A stretch of DNA of 64,000 bases from Streptomyces tuirus (GTDB lineage: Bacteria; Actinomycetota; Actinomycetes; Streptomycetales; Streptomycetaceae), in the NCBI GenBank assembly GCA_018195615.1, contig JAGTPG010000002.1, positions 1,240,001 through 1,304,000 on the forward strand, in the 5' to 3' direction. The position numbers were made by a program, and so were the translations under genes. Each line of letters starts with the position of its first letter. Position 1 is the stretch's first letter. Below the pieces are notes generated by a model, which searched no databases, was not told where the DNA came from, and saw nothing but the letters and a program-made list of their open reading frames with translations. Shown here piece after piece: positions 44,790 to 55,408 of the stretch.

Positions 44790-46294
44790 TTGTCTACGTC
44801 CGCACTGTCCCCGGCTGCGCGGCTGCGCGGCCTGCGCCCCGACTGGCTGTCCGACCCGAAGGTCTGGCGCACCGAGGTCCTGGCCGGTCTGGTGGTCGCG
44901 CTCGCGCTGATCCCCGAGGCGATCTCGTTCTCCATCATCGCCGGGGTCGACCCGGCGATCGGCCTGTTCGCTTCCTTCACCATGGCCGTGACCATCTCGA
45001 TCGTCGGCGGACGCCGCGCGATGATCTCCGCCGCGACCGGCGCCATCGCCCTGGTGATCGCTCCACTGAACCGCGAGCACGGCTTCGGATACCTGGTCGC
45101 CGCCGTCATCCTGGCCGGCGTCTTCCAGATCGTCCTCGGCGCGCTCGGCGTCGCCAAGCTGATGCGGTTCGTGCCCCGCAGCGTGATGGTCGGCTTCGTC
45201 AACGCCCTCGCCATCCTGATCTTCATGGCCCAGGTGCCCGAGATGCACGACGTGCCCTGGCCCGTCTACCCGCTCATCGCCGCCGGGCTGGCGCTCATGG
45301 TGTTCTTCCCGAAGGTCACCACCGTGATCCCGGCCCCGCTCGTCTCCATCGTCATCCTCACCGTGATCACGGTCGCCGCCGGCATCGCGGTGCCGACCGT
45401 GGGCGACAAGGGAGAACTCCCCTCCTCCCTCCCCGTGCCCGGCCTGCCGGATGTGCCGTTCACGATGGACGCTCTGACCACCATCGCCCCTACGCGCTCG
45501 CGATGGCGCTGGTGGGGCTGATGGAGTCGCTGATGACGGCCAAACTGGTCGACGACATCACCGACACCCACTCCTCCAAGACACGAGAGTCGATCGGCCA
45601 GGGCATCGCCAACATCGTCACCGGCTTCTTCGGCGGCATGGGCGGCTGCGCCATGATCGGCCAGACGATGATCAACGTGAAGGTGTCCGGCGCCCGTACG
45701 CGCCTGTCCACCTTCCTCGCCGGGTCTTTCCTGATGGTGCTGTGCATCGTCTTCGGGCCGGTCGTCTCCGACATCCCCATGGCGGCCCTGGTCGCGGTGA
45801 TGGTCATGGTGTCGTTCGCGACCTTCGACTGGCACTCTGTCGCCCCGAAGACCCTCAAGCGGATGCCTGCCGGGGAGATCGCCGTCATGGTCATCACCGT
45901 CGCCTGCGTCGTTGCCACCGACAACCTCGCCATCGGCGTCGTCGTCGGCTCCATCACCGCCATGGTCATCTTCGCCAAGCGCGTCGCCCACCTCGCGAAC
46001 GTCACCGCGGTCACCGACCCCGACGGCAGCAGCGTGGTCTACTCCGTGACCGGCGAACTGTTCTTCGCCTCCTCCAACGACCTCGTCGGCCAGTTCAACT
46101 ACGCCACCGACCCCGACAAGGTCGTCATCGACCTGAGCGCCGCCCACATCTGGGACGCCTCCTCCGTCGCCGCCCTGGATGCGATCGAGACCAAGTACGC
46201 CCAGCGCGGCAAGACCGTCGAAATCATCGGCCTGAACAAGCCGAGCGCTCGCATCCATGAAAAGCTCAGCGGCGAACTTACCGGCAGCCACTGA
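44790..46294 (+). pseudogene. SulP-family anion transporter with STAS domain, one frameshift
   Basis: About 501 residues in the restored frame. The transport core has 10-12 helices, with GLVVALALIPEAISFSIIAG near residue 32, RRAMISAATGAIALVIAPLN and RFVPRSVMVGFVNALAILIF. The frame breaks near 45488 (CGCCCC). The rest continues with MALVGLMESLMTAKLVDDIT and GFFGGMGGCAMIGQTMINVK. The STAS domain (about 395-490, KVVIDLSAAHIWDASSVAAL) closes it. SulP proteins carry sulfate, bicarbonate or dicarboxylates; no carbonic anhydrase fusion is present. The TTG at 44790 is the likely start. A clear terminator follows. Confidence 0.8.
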
Positions 46295-46312
46295 CCCACT
46301 GTCACGTCCACG

Positions 46313-46352
46313 AGGGCCGCCGCGGATCCATCAGCTTCCACGGCGGCCCTCT
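46313..46352. terminator. Terminator after the SulP gene
   Basis: GAGGGCCGCCG (46313-46323) pairs perfectly with CGGCGGCCCTC (46342-46352), an 11-base stem with an 18-base loop, beginning 19 bases after the stop codon. Confidence 0.75.
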
Positions 46353-46479
46353 CTGTGTCTGCTGCGGAGCTGCGAACTGAACGCCTAAGCACCACTCGAT
46401 TCGGCGATGGCGCCACACGCGTTGCACTAACTGAATTGATCGACACCGGCGCTGAGCTGCTCGAGTCGGGGCGGCGCCG

Positions 46480-46810
46480 GACTGCGGCTGCGCGGCGGCC
46501 GCGGGCGTCTCCTCCTTGTCGTCCTTGACCTTCAGCAGGACCTGGGCGGGCTTGAACGAGTCGACGATCGTCAGGCGGGCGGTGGCGCCGGGGGTGACGA
46601 TGACGTCGTGGAGCGGGCTGCCGGAGGAGGTTTCCTTCAGCCGGTAGACGCCGGGGGCGAGATCGGTGAAGGTCAGCTTCCCCTGGGCGTCGGTCGTGCC
46701 GGTGCCTGCCTTTCCGGCGGTGGCGTCGAGGAGGAGGAAGGCGGCGCCTTCGACAGCGATGGCAGCGGGAAGGCGGCGGGCAGGACTGATGCACAAGGAG
46801 GAATCAGCGT
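46480..46810 (-). pseudogene. SpaA/prealbumin-fold surface protein fragment
   Basis: About 100 residues: VEGAAFLLLDATAGKAGTGT, TDAQGKLTFTDLAPGVYRLK, ETSSGSPLHDVIVTPGATAR and a Lys/Glu/Ala tail. This is one SpaA-like prealbumin module (Gly-rich DAxGKxxFxxLAPGxYxLxE motif), usually part of long pilin or MSCRAMM-type secreted proteins. No signal peptide, start or LPxTG follows in frame, so only one broken module remains. Confidence 0.65.
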
Positions 46811-46940
46811 GCGCGTCGGCCTCGGGATCGCCGCCCTGCACGACATCCCCCGGCGCCTTCCCGGCCCGGCGCCGCTCCTGCACCGCCACCCACCAGACAG
46901 GTCCAGCGGCGTAGCCGCTGACGATCGTTCTCTCCTCACT

Positions 46941-47309
46941 CGGAGCTGCACCATTCGCACGATCGACTTGCATGCAGAGATCACCCGCCTACGCCAACTC
47001 GGCAGCGACTTCGATGACTTGCACGGCGAGATCCGCTCGCTCGCCCTGACGCCCGGCACCGAGGCCCGCCCGCAGCTCACATCGACGATCACGGCCGCGA
47101 AAAAGCTGGTCCACCGTGCCACGGAGTGCCTCGCCGTCCTCGACGGCAGCCAGTACACCGCTGCACCCGGCTGCCGCCCGGCGCTGGAGGCACTCGCCTC
47201 CGTCTACTCCGCCACCGTCGCCTCCTCCGAGGAGTCTCAATGGCTGAGTCAAGCCGCCTTCACATCTTGTGACTCCAATAGCTCGCTCATCCCTCCTCGG
47301 CTTCCGTAG
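46941..47309 (+). pseudogene. Uncharacterised coding-like fragment
   Basis: The frame IDLHAEITRLRQLGSDFDDL, HGEIRSLALTPGTEARPQLT, KKLVHRATECLAVLDGSQYT and ALEALASVYSATVASSEESQ has normal codon bias and helical composition. No start codon with a ribosome site is seen. I do not recognise a family. It may be the 3' end of a lost gene. Confidence 0.3.
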
Positions 47310-47655
47310 GTGACGAGCAAGATAAGCCGACACCGAACACGGCGATCAGCAGCACGCAGCCGCGGGCTCAGCCCGGTGACCGGCCTAGCCAAGACGGCTT
47401 CTACGCCGTGATCACATCAGCCAGACCAAGATCATCTCATGTCGGCCGACAGTTGCGGCCCCGGTGCGACGTGCGGACGCAACTTGTCGCCGCTGTTCGA
47501 ACCCCAAAGGCCACCAGCACAGCTCCTGCCAGGCGACTCCGCTGGCGCACAGCGCCATCGAAGTGCAGGCAATCGCCGTGCGCGCGACAATAACTGTGAT
47601 CTAGTGATCCGGTCTCCCAAAGCCCCTGTGTCGAAACCGAGTTAGGCGCCACGCC
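47310..47655. other. 346-base region with no recognised feature
   Basis: AT-richer than its surroundings in places. No gene, tRNA or clear repeat was found; a GTTCGAACCCC run at 47496 lacks an acceptor stem. Confidence 0.4.
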
Positions 47656-48160
47656 TTGAAGCTGTGGCATGTGTGGATCGTTCTACCCACGGCGTTCCTC
47701 GTCGCCGTCAGCGTTGCCGCCGGAACGTTCTACGCTGGGGGAACCTCATCGGCGCACGCAACGTGAAGACCGAGTCGACGATCGACTCCAAAACGCTGTT
47801 CGAGCTAGTGAAACTCGCCTTCGGCGTCGTCGCTGGCGGGTGCGCTGGTGGCCCTGGTCGTTGCCTACCGGCGTCAACGCGTCGATGAGGAAGCAGCACT
47901 TCGCGACGCGACCCGTCTCCACAACGAACGGTTCGGGAACGCCGTCGCACAACTCGGCGACGCGTCCGCCGCGGTCAGGCTCGGCGGCAATTATGCCTTG
48001 GCTGCTCTTGCGGATGACGCCCCTGCACGGGCGCTCCGCGAGACCTGCATCGACGTGCTGTGCGTTGGGGTTAGGTTGTTCCGGGAGAGCTCCTACGAAA
48101 ACGACGTTTATCCCTCTCCGTCAGCGGAGTGCTCGGTATACCGCAACGGTAGTGAAGCCA
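47656..48160 (+). pseudogene. N-terminal part of a pentapeptide-repeat-type membrane protein
   Basis: From TTG 47656: LKLWHVWIVLPTAFLVAVSV (helix 1), a shift in GGGGG near 47742, then KTESTIDSKTLFELVKLAFG. A second shift near 47832 leads to LVALVVAYRRQRVDEEAALR (helix 2) and FGNAVAQLGDASAAVRLGGN, YALAALADDAPARALRETCI. These are the usual N-terminal 130 residues before the pentapeptide solenoid in actinobacterial proteins. The solenoid itself is missing; the sequence collides with a convergent gene at 48121. Confidence 0.65.
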
Positions 48161-48573
48161 TACGCAAGGTGCGGCACGATGTCAGACACCCACGACTTCA
48201 CATCCCACGACTTGGGTTCGGTTACCTTCAATACGGTGGCTGGCAGATCACTGCCCGCCATGGCCGCTACGCCGAGCAAGGATCCGGCAACCCAGCGCGG
48301 CACCGCTTCGTCCCGATTCGGCAGCAGCCCGTACATGGCTCCGATTCCCAAACCAGTGACCTGCCCAAGGAGCGCACCTGACGCTTGTGCGCGGTTCTCC
48401 TGGGCGTCTCCTTTTTCTCGCCGTATTCCCATGCGGTCGGCGAGCCGGCCCGCGACTTGGGCCGGCACGTCACTGGACGGTCGCCCGCGAAGCAGCATAT
48501 CTCCGTAGGTGGTGAGGTTGAGCGCGGTGGTGCCCGCCACTCCCGCCAACAGGCCCTTGGTCACTGCCTGCAT
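48121..48573 (-). CDS. Small membrane protein, actinobacterial family
   Basis: 150 residues from ATG 48573, with AAGGATG six to seven bases before it. Three or four hydrophobic segments (LLAGVAGTTALNLTTYGDML, ASGALLGQVTGLGIGAMYGL, WVAGSLLGVAAMAGSDLPAT) and a closing SDIVPHLAYGFTTVAVYRAL. This layout is that of a widespread but uncharacterised actinobacterial membrane family. Function unknown. It overlaps the pentapeptide-type remnant tail-to-tail. Confidence 0.7.
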   Translation of the reverse strand: MQAVTKGLLAGVAGTTALNLTTYGDMLLRGRPSSDVPAQVAGRLADRMGIRREKGDAQENRAQASGALLGQVTGLGIGAMYGLLPNRDEAVPRWVAGSLLGVAAMAGSDLPATVLKVTEPKSWDVKSWVSDIVPHLAYGFTTVAVYRALR

Positions 48574-49065
48574 TCGAGCATCCTTCTGGTGCGATTGCGG
48601 TGAACGGACTTCGGGTCTCCTCAGGGGCACTGCCGAAACGGTGTTCACCGCCCTTCCTTCCGTTTGATCCATCAGGAAGACCGTCAGACGGTGCCGCTGC
48701 CTCCGGTGACGCTGAACGAAGGACGGGGCCAAGCCCGCCAAGTACACCACCCCTCTCGGAGTGGACTGCGAACAGCTGCTGCCCCAACTCGCATCGCGCC
48801 AAGGGCAACCGGCTGAGCGCGCGCAAGTGGCAACCCCGAGATCATTCTTCAGTCAAGTTGGGCCAGGGCCGTCCGGACGCCGAGGCTGCACAGTCTGCCC
48901 GAGATCCTCCCCCAGCAGGCCAGGCAGTCGGAGTGCCGTCGGGGGCGAGATTCCTTACGGGACGCTGACGTGGCCGCCGAATGCCGTCGTCGCATGAGTC
49001 TCATTGGCCACTCTGGTCATCGCCGCCGGTACATGGCGGCGAGCGAGAACTCGGAGGAGTCGGAC
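48574..49065. other. 492-base spacer without a recognised gene
   Basis: Divergent promoters for the small membrane protein and the beta-propeller gene are expected here. No conserved frame or strong repeat is visible. Confidence 0.4.
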
Positions 49066-50247
49066 ATGAGCAGCAACCGCCAGCCCAACACTCACAGGGC
49101 GAGGTCGAAGAAGCCCCTGGCCCTGATCGGGGCCGGCCTTCTGGCCACCGGGACCGCGGCCACTGCGGTGACCGTGGCCTCCGCCGGCCAGTACGCGGGA
49201 AGCGGCGGCGGAGCGGGAGCCGACCATGCGGTCTTCGTGCAGGGCAATGAGCTGGACGGCAACACCGTCCATGCGTTCAAGCGAGGGAGCGACGGAAAAC
49301 TCACCCCTACGGGGAAGTAGGAGACAGGCGGCAGGGGCGGCCATCAGACCGATGCACCGACCGACTCCCTCGCGTCCCAGAGTTCCCTGGTCCACGACGA
49401 CCGCTCCGCGATGCTGCTGGCTGTCAACGCCGCCAGCGGTTCCTTGACGTCGTTCCGGGTCGCCGGTCAAAAGCTGACGCATCGCCGGGTCGTCGACTCG
49501 GGTGGCGAGTTCCCCTCCAACATCGCGGTGCAGGGCAAGGCCGCGTACGTCATGAACGCGGGCGGGGAGGGCAGCGTCCAGGGCTTCACCATCACCGGTC
49601 AGGGGCTGAAGCCACTGCCCGGCTCCCACCGCTCTCTGGGCCTGGACAACGAGGACGTACCGCGTTTCGACACCTCCCCCGGTGAGGTCGAGTTCACCCC
49701 CGACGGTCGCAACCTGGTGGTCTTCCAGCAAGGGCAACAACACCGTCGAGGTCTTCCCTATGAAGCGGAACGGTGTCCCGGCCGTCGACGAACTCGTCGT
49801 CAACGACTCGGCAGGCGGGGTGCCGTTCGCCGTCAGCTTCGACAAGGGAGGGCGCATGACCGGGTGCAGCGGGACGGCACGCTCAAGGTCGTCCAGAAAC
49901 CCCTGGCCAACGGGCAGGAAACCCTCTGCTGGTTGGAGCGTGCGGGTGACTTCTTCTACGGCGGGAACACCGGCAACTCGACGGTCACCGGCTACCGCAT
50001 GGACGAGCATGACCTGCTCGAACTCACCAATGACGTGGGTGTCGCCACCCCGTCTTCGGCGAACTCCCAGGGCGTGATCGACCTGGCGGTGACCGAGGAC
50101 GACAGGTTCGTCTACGTGCAGAACGCGGTTTCCGGCACCGTCGACGGCTTCCGTGTGGAGAAGGACGGTTCCCTCACCAAGGTCACGACGGTCGAAGACC
50201 TGCCTGCCTTCGGCGAGTCGGGCATGGAGGGCATCGCCGCGGTGTGA
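49066..50247 (+). pseudogene. Secreted lactonase-like beta-propeller protein, disrupted
   Basis: ATG 49066 after GGAGGAG opens a signal peptide (KKPLALIGAGLLATGTAATA). The mature protein has lactonase/7-bladed propeller repeats: GNELDGNTVHAFKRGSDGKL, FVYVQNAVSGTVDGFRVEKD, NTVEVFPMKRNGVPAVDELV. An in-frame TAG at 49318-49320 (K-stop-ETGG, where Tyr is expected) interrupts blade 1. The frame leaves near 49730 and returns near 49861, a compensating pair. About 393 residues joined. Relatives hydrolyse 6-phosphogluconolactone or have structural roles; the substrate here is unknown. The nonsense codon makes real loss more likely than in the frameshift-only genes. Confidence 0.7.
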
Positions 50248-50355
50248 AACGAAGCGGTGCGTCGCGGCCCGACCGGACGGTTCGCCGACGTGCGAGGCGT
50301 CCGGTCCAGCGGCAGCGCCTTCACCGTCGTCGAGAGCTACCGCGCGGGCGAACCG

Positions 50356-50979
50356 TCAGGGCATCTCAGGGCCTCGGTACTCACTCATCGCATCGATGAG
50401 CCAGCGAGCGAGGTAGTCGGCGAAAGAAGTGCGCGGGAACAACCGGTACGTGGGGGTGCCGTCCGTCTGCCAGAGGAGCACCGGGACCGGTCCGACCTGG
50501 GTGGCCACCGCGCTGCCCGGCGTGAAGGACCGCGGATGCAGGTCCAGCGCGCAGCCCTTCTCCAGGACCTGACGCGCGGCCGGGCCGCTGAGCTCCAGCG
50601 TGGTGCGGTTCGCCGACACGTCTACAGCCGAACCCGGTTCTGCGTCGAACGCCTTGCGCAGTTGTTCCACCAGCGTCGCTCCGTCCACCGTCTCGGACAG
50701 GACAAGCCACTCGTCCGGGCCGAGCCACAGCGTGGTGTACGGGCCTGCCGACATCGTCCGGCCGCAGGCGTCCGGCAGCGGTGCGCCGAGAGCCGTCGCG
50801 ACGCGTGCGGCCACCGGTGACGTCGGGTCCACGCGCAGATTCACCATGGTGAGGAACGGCAGTTCGGCCAGCCGTACGCCGCGGGCGCCGGGGACCGTGG
50901 CCGCGCGCATCCGCTCCGTCAAGTGGTGCAAGGGGCTGCGGCGCATGGTCGCCGGACGGGTGGCAGTGAGTTCAGCCAT
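50356..50979 (-). CDS. soxG: Sarcosine oxidase subunit gamma
   Basis: 207 residues, the size of SoxG. It contains SPLHHLTERMRAATVPGARG, LWLGPDEWLVLSETVDGATL, a GcvT-like VDVSANRTTLELSGPAARQV and CALDLHPRSFTPGSAVATQ, which match the gamma subunit. In the heterotetramer it packs against the alpha subunit and helps form the folate site. ATG 50979 overlaps the stop of soxA by 8 bases, so it is coupled. It is the last gene of the operon. Confidence 0.9.
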   Translation of the reverse strand: MAELTATRPATMRRSPLHHLTERMRAATVPGARGVRLAELPFLTMVNLRVDPTSPVAARVATALGAPLPDACGRTMSAGPYTTLWLGPDEWLVLSETVDGATLVEQLRKAFDAEPGSAVDVSANRTTLELSGPAARQVLEKGCALDLHPRSFTPGSAVATQVGPVPVLLWQTDGTPTYRLFPRTSFADYLARWLIDAMSEYRGPEMP

Positions 50980-53863
50980 CTCGCTTGGTCCCTTCCGGGT
51001 CGTAGAGCACAGGGTCGGCGACCTCGACGGGCACGAGGATGTCGCCGACGGGGGCCAGCAGCGTCTGGCCGATCCGGCTCCGGCCGCCGGCGACGAGGGC
51101 GAGCGCGAAGGGCCGGCCGAGGGCCTGGCTGTGGTAGCTGGAGGTGACGTGGCCGAGCATCGGCACCGGTGCCGCATCGGGGGCGACGGGGGCGTCGGGA
51201 GCGACGATCTGGGTGCCTTCGGGAAGCTTGGTCGCGCGGTCGGCGGGCAGCAGGCCGACCAGCTGCTTGCGGTCGGCACGGGCCGTGTCCGCGCGGGCAT
51301 GGGAGCGTCTGCCCACGAACTCCTTCCGCTTGGATACAGCCCAGGACATGCCCGCGTCGTGCGGCGTCACCGTGCCGTCCGTGTCCTGGCCGACGATGAT
51401 GTAACCCTTCTCGGCACGCAGCACGTGCATGGCCTCGGTGCCGTACGGGGTGATGCCGTACGGCTGTCCGGCCTCGTGGACCTGCTCCCAGACGGCGAGG
51501 CCGTACCAGGCGGAGACGTTGATCTCGAAGGCGAGCTCGCCGGAGAAGGAGATGCGGCAGATGCGCGCGGGGACACCGCTGGACAGGGTCGTCTCGCGGA
51601 AGGTCATGAAGGGGAACGTCTCGTTCGCGAGGTCGAGATCGGGGGCGAGCCGGGCGACGACCTCGCGCGAACGGGGACCGACCACCGCGATCGTCACCCA
51701 CTGCTCGGTGACCGAGGTGCAGTGGACGTCGAGGCCGGGCCACTCGGTCTGGAGCCATTCCTCCAGCCAGTCCAGGACCCGGCCGGCGTTCCCGGTCGTG
51801 GTGGTCATGAAGTAGCGGCCTTCTTCGAGGCGCAGTGTCACGCCGTCGTCGAAGATCATGCCGTCCGGCCGGCACATCACACCGTAGCGGGCGGAGCCGG
51901 GTGCCAGCCTTTTGAAGGCGTTCGTGTACATACGGTTGAGGAACTCGCCCGCGTCGGCGCCCCAGATCTCGATCTTGCCGAGGGTGGAGGCGTCCATGAA
52001 GGCGACGCCCTCGCGGGCGGCACGGCATTCGCGTGCCACCGCCGCCTCCATGTCCTCCTCGGGCCGGGGTAGTACCGCGGGCGTTTCCACTGCCCGACGT
52101 CCTCGAACTCCGCGCCGTAGGCGACGTGCCAGGGGTGGACGGCGGTGATCCGCTCCGGGTCGAACAGTTCTCCGCGCTCCCGGCCGGCCAGCGCGGCGAA
52201 GGCCACCGGGGTGTACGGCGCCCGGTAGGTCGTGGTGCCGACGGTGTCCGGCGAGGCACCCCGAGCGCCTCGGCGATCACGCCGATCGCGATGACGCCGG
52301 ACGTCTTGCCCTGGTCGTTGCCGGTGCCCAGGGAGGTGTAGCGCTTGACGTGCTCGACGCTCCGCATTCCGGCGCCGGTGGAGCGGTGGATGTCGGCGAC
52401 CGTGACGTCTCGCTGGAGGTCGACGAAGTGGGTGTCCCAGGAGTTCGCCGACGTTCCGGGGACCAGCCAGAGTTGCCGCGTCGCTCCCTCTTCCCTGTTC
52501 CTCGTGTCCCCGTCGGGTGTCGACGGCATCGGCGCGGGGAATCCGGCGTACGTCGCGGCCCGCGCTCCCGCCCGGGTCCCCTCGACGACACAACCGTCCA
52601 GGTGGTAGGTCCCGTTCGCGGCGCCCACGATCTGCTGGTCTCGCACGGCGCCGTCGGGCACGAACGCGGCCAGGGGCTCATCCCAGCGCAGCGCGCCCTG
52701 GCGCTGGCTGTGCAGGTGGGTCACCGGACTCCAGCCACCCGAGACGGCCAGCAGGTCGCAGTCGAACTCCCCGGGGGTGCCGGTCAGCCGGCCATCCACG
52801 TCCAGGGTCTGGACGGTGACACCGGTGATCCGGTGCTCGCCCGCCGTGCCCGTCACCGCGCTGCCGGTCAGTACGCGCAGGCCCGTGGTGGCGGCGGCTT
52901 CGGCTGCCCGGCCGGACAGTTCGGGGCGCGCGTCGACGACCACGGCGATCTCGACGCCCGCCGCGTGCAGGTCGATGACGGTGTCGTAGGCGCTGTCGTT
53001 GGTGGTCGCCACGACGGCCCGTGTACCGGGTGCCGCCGCATACCGGTTGAGGTAGGTGCGCACCGCACCGGCGAGCATCACACCGGGGCGGTCGTTCCCG
53101 GCGAAGACCAGCGGCCGCTCATGGGCGCCGGTGGCGAGCACAACCTGCCGGGCCCGGATGTGCCACAGCCGCTGGCGGGAGACACCCGTGGACGGTTCCG
53201 GGGCGTCGGGTCCGAGGTGATCGGTGCGGCGTTGCAGGGCGAGGACGTAGTTGTCGTCGTACGAGCCGGAGGCCGTGGTGCGGTGCAGTACCACAGCCTC
53301 GGGTGCGGCGCCGAGGGCGGCGCGGGCCTCGGTGAGCCAGTACGGGGCGGGCCGGTTGCCGATCGTCTCTTCGCGGCCGGAGAGCAACGAGCCGCCTGGT
53401 TCGGGCTGGTCGTCGACGAGGATCACCCGGGCCCCGGAGGCGGCGGCCGCCGTCGCGGCGGCGAGGCCGGCCGGGCCGGCTCCCACCACCAGCACGTCGG
53501 TGTGCGCGTACTTCTTGTCGTAGACGGCGGGGTCGGGCGTGGGGTCGAGGCGGCCGACGCCGCGCAGGGTGTCGGCGGACAGGCCGTCGTACAGCTCCAC
53601 GGTGGTGGCCGGGAGCATCGACTCAGCGCATGCCCCTGCGACGCGGAGCAGGGCGTTGGGCTCCTCCACCCCGGCGGTGACGATGCCCGCGGTCTGCCTC
53701 GGTAGATCGACGGCGCGACCTCGATCGCGCCTGCGGCGAGCAGCGCTGAGGCGACGGTGTCACCTGGGTGGCCGGTGAACTCCCGGCTGTCGACGGTGAA
53801 CCGCAGCGTGGTCGCGCGGTCGATACGGCCGCCGTGCGGCAGGCGGAACTGCTGATCGGTCAT
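50972..53863 (-). pseudogene. soxA: Sarcosine oxidase subunit alpha, three frameshifts
   Basis: About 964 residues, family length. The N-terminal 2Fe-2S-like domain (HGGRIDRATTLRFTVDSREF) is separated at about 53693 from VEEPNALLRVAGACAESM. The NAD/FAD domain has VLVVGAGPAGLAAATAAAAS and HERPLVFAGNDRPGVMLAGA. Breaks near 52263 and 52073 precede the C-terminal GcvT-type folate domain (MDASTLGKIEIWGADAGEFL to the end), which takes the one-carbon unit from sarcosine to tetrahydrofolate. All three joins need one base in CC or GG runs. The active enzyme oxidatively demethylates sarcosine to glycine. Confidence 0.88.
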
Positions 53864-54165
53864 CTGTTCTCTCCGGGCCCTTGGACATGATGCGGCGCAG
53901 GGCGGGTTTCATCCGGCCGGTACACGGCGAGCACCTGGTGGCTCGCGGTGTCGCGCAGCACGTTGAACCAGCGGCGGCAGCCGGTGCTGTGCATCCACCG
54001 TTCGGCGAAGGGGCCCTTGGGGTTGTCGCGGTAGAAGAGGTACTCCGCCCACTCCTGGTCGGTCAGGGCGTCCGGGGTTGCGGGGTATGGGACGTGGGCC
54101 TGTCCCCCGTAGTGGTACTCGGTCTCGTCCCGTGGGCCGCACCAGGGGCAGTTGAGCAGCAGCAC
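53860..54165 (-). CDS. soxD: Sarcosine oxidase subunit delta
   Basis: 101 residues from GTG 54165, with GAGGAG six bases upstream. The zinc-type start LLNCPWCGPRDETEYHYGGQ and the WAEYLFYRDNPKGPFAERWM, STGCRRWFNVLRDTASHQVL segments are diagnostic of SoxD, the small Zn-binding subunit. The stop overlaps the soxA ATG by 4 bases. The frame is intact. Confidence 0.93.
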   Translation of the reverse strand: MLLLNCPWCGPRDETEYHYGGQAHVPYPATPDALTDQEWAEYLFYRDNPKGPFAERWMHSTGCRRWFNVLRDTASHQVLAVYRPDETRPAPHHVQGPGENR

Positions 54166-54184
54166 TGCGTTCTCCTCGTCGTTC

Positions 54185-55403
54185 TCAGTGGGCCACGGCC
54201 GCGGCGCCGTGTTCGTCGACCAGGGCGCCGGTGGTGAAGCGCTCCAGGCCGAACGGGGCGCCCAGCGGATGCTGCTCGCCGGTGGCGAGGAGGTGGGCGA
54301 AGGTCCAGCCGGCGGCGGGGTTGCCTTGAAACCGCCGGTGCCCCAGCCGCAGTTGACGTACAGGTTCTCCAGCGGGGTGGGCCCGATGACGGGAGAGGCG
54401 TCCGGAGTGACGTCGACGATGCCGCCCCATGTGCGCAGCACGTGCGCGCGGGCGAAGACCGGGAAGAGCTCCACGGCTGCGGCCATCTGACGCTCGATCA
54501 CGTGGAAGGAGCCGCGCTGGCCGTAGCCGTTGTAGGCGTCGACGCCCGCGCCCATCACCAGCTCACCCTTGTGCGCCTGCGAGACGTACACGTGGACGTG
54601 GTTGGACATCACGACAGTGGGGTGCACCGGCTCGTGCAGTTCCGAGACGAGGGCCTGGAGCGGGTGGGACTGCACCGGCAGCCGGAAGCCCGCCCGTTCG
54701 GCCAGTACGCTGCTGTGCCCGGCGGCCGCGAGCCCGACCCGGCCTGCTCGAATGGTCCCCTGGCTGGTCTCGACGCCGACGATCCTGTCGCCGTCTCTGA
54801 GGAAGTCGGTGACCTCACAGCCCTGGATCAGGTCCACGCCCAGTTCGTCGGCTCGGCGGGCGAACGCCCAGGCGACGTGGTCGTGTTTGGCGATGCCGGC
54901 CCGCGGCTGATAGGTGGCGCCGAGCACGGGATACCGGGTGTTCGGTGAGACGTTGAGGATCGGGCAGATCTTGGCGACCTCCTCCGGCGCCAGCCACTCG
55001 GCGTCGACCCCGTTGAGGCGGTTGGCGTTGACCCGACGCGTGCCCTCGCGGACGTCCTGCAGGGTGTGCGCGAGGTTGAGGACGCCGCGCTGGCTGAAGA
55101 GGAAGTCGTAGTCCAGTTCGTCGGGAGTCGTTCCCACTGTTTGAGCGCGTGCTCGTACATCGCCGCGCTTTCGTCCCACAGGTAGTTGGAGCGGATGATG
55201 GTGGTGTTGCGGGCCATGTTGCCGCCGGCCAGCCAGCCTTTCTCCAGGACCGCCACGTCGGTGACGCCGTGGTTCCTGGCGAGGTAGTAGGCGGTGGCCA
55301 GGCCGTGGCCACCGGCGCCGACGATGACGACGTCGTACGACGGCTTGGGGTCAGGGGTGCGCCAGAGCCAGTCGGGGTGCTCCGGCAGGGGGGTTCTGGT
55401 CAT
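54185..55403 (-). pseudogene. soxB: Sarcosine oxidase subunit beta, two frameshifts
   Basis: About 406 residues joined. The FAD loop VVIVGAGGHGLATAYYLARN (near residue 25) opens a DAO-type flavoprotein; NMARNTTIIRSNYLW is the SoxB signature loop. The middle frame has DELDYDFLFSQRGVLNLAHT and VVMSNHVHVYVSQAHKGELV. After a break near 54325 the end reads WTFAHLLATGEQHPLGAPFG and stops at 54185. The first break is near 55135. SoxB holds covalent FMN and noncovalent FAD and oxidises sarcosine. It is the first sox gene after the glyA remnant. Confidence 0.88.
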
Positions 55404-55408
55404 CCGGC

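Noticed and set aside
47480..47520. GTTCGAACCCC resembling a tRNA T-loop
   Set aside because: No pairing acceptor stem, anticodon arm or CCA end could be built around it.
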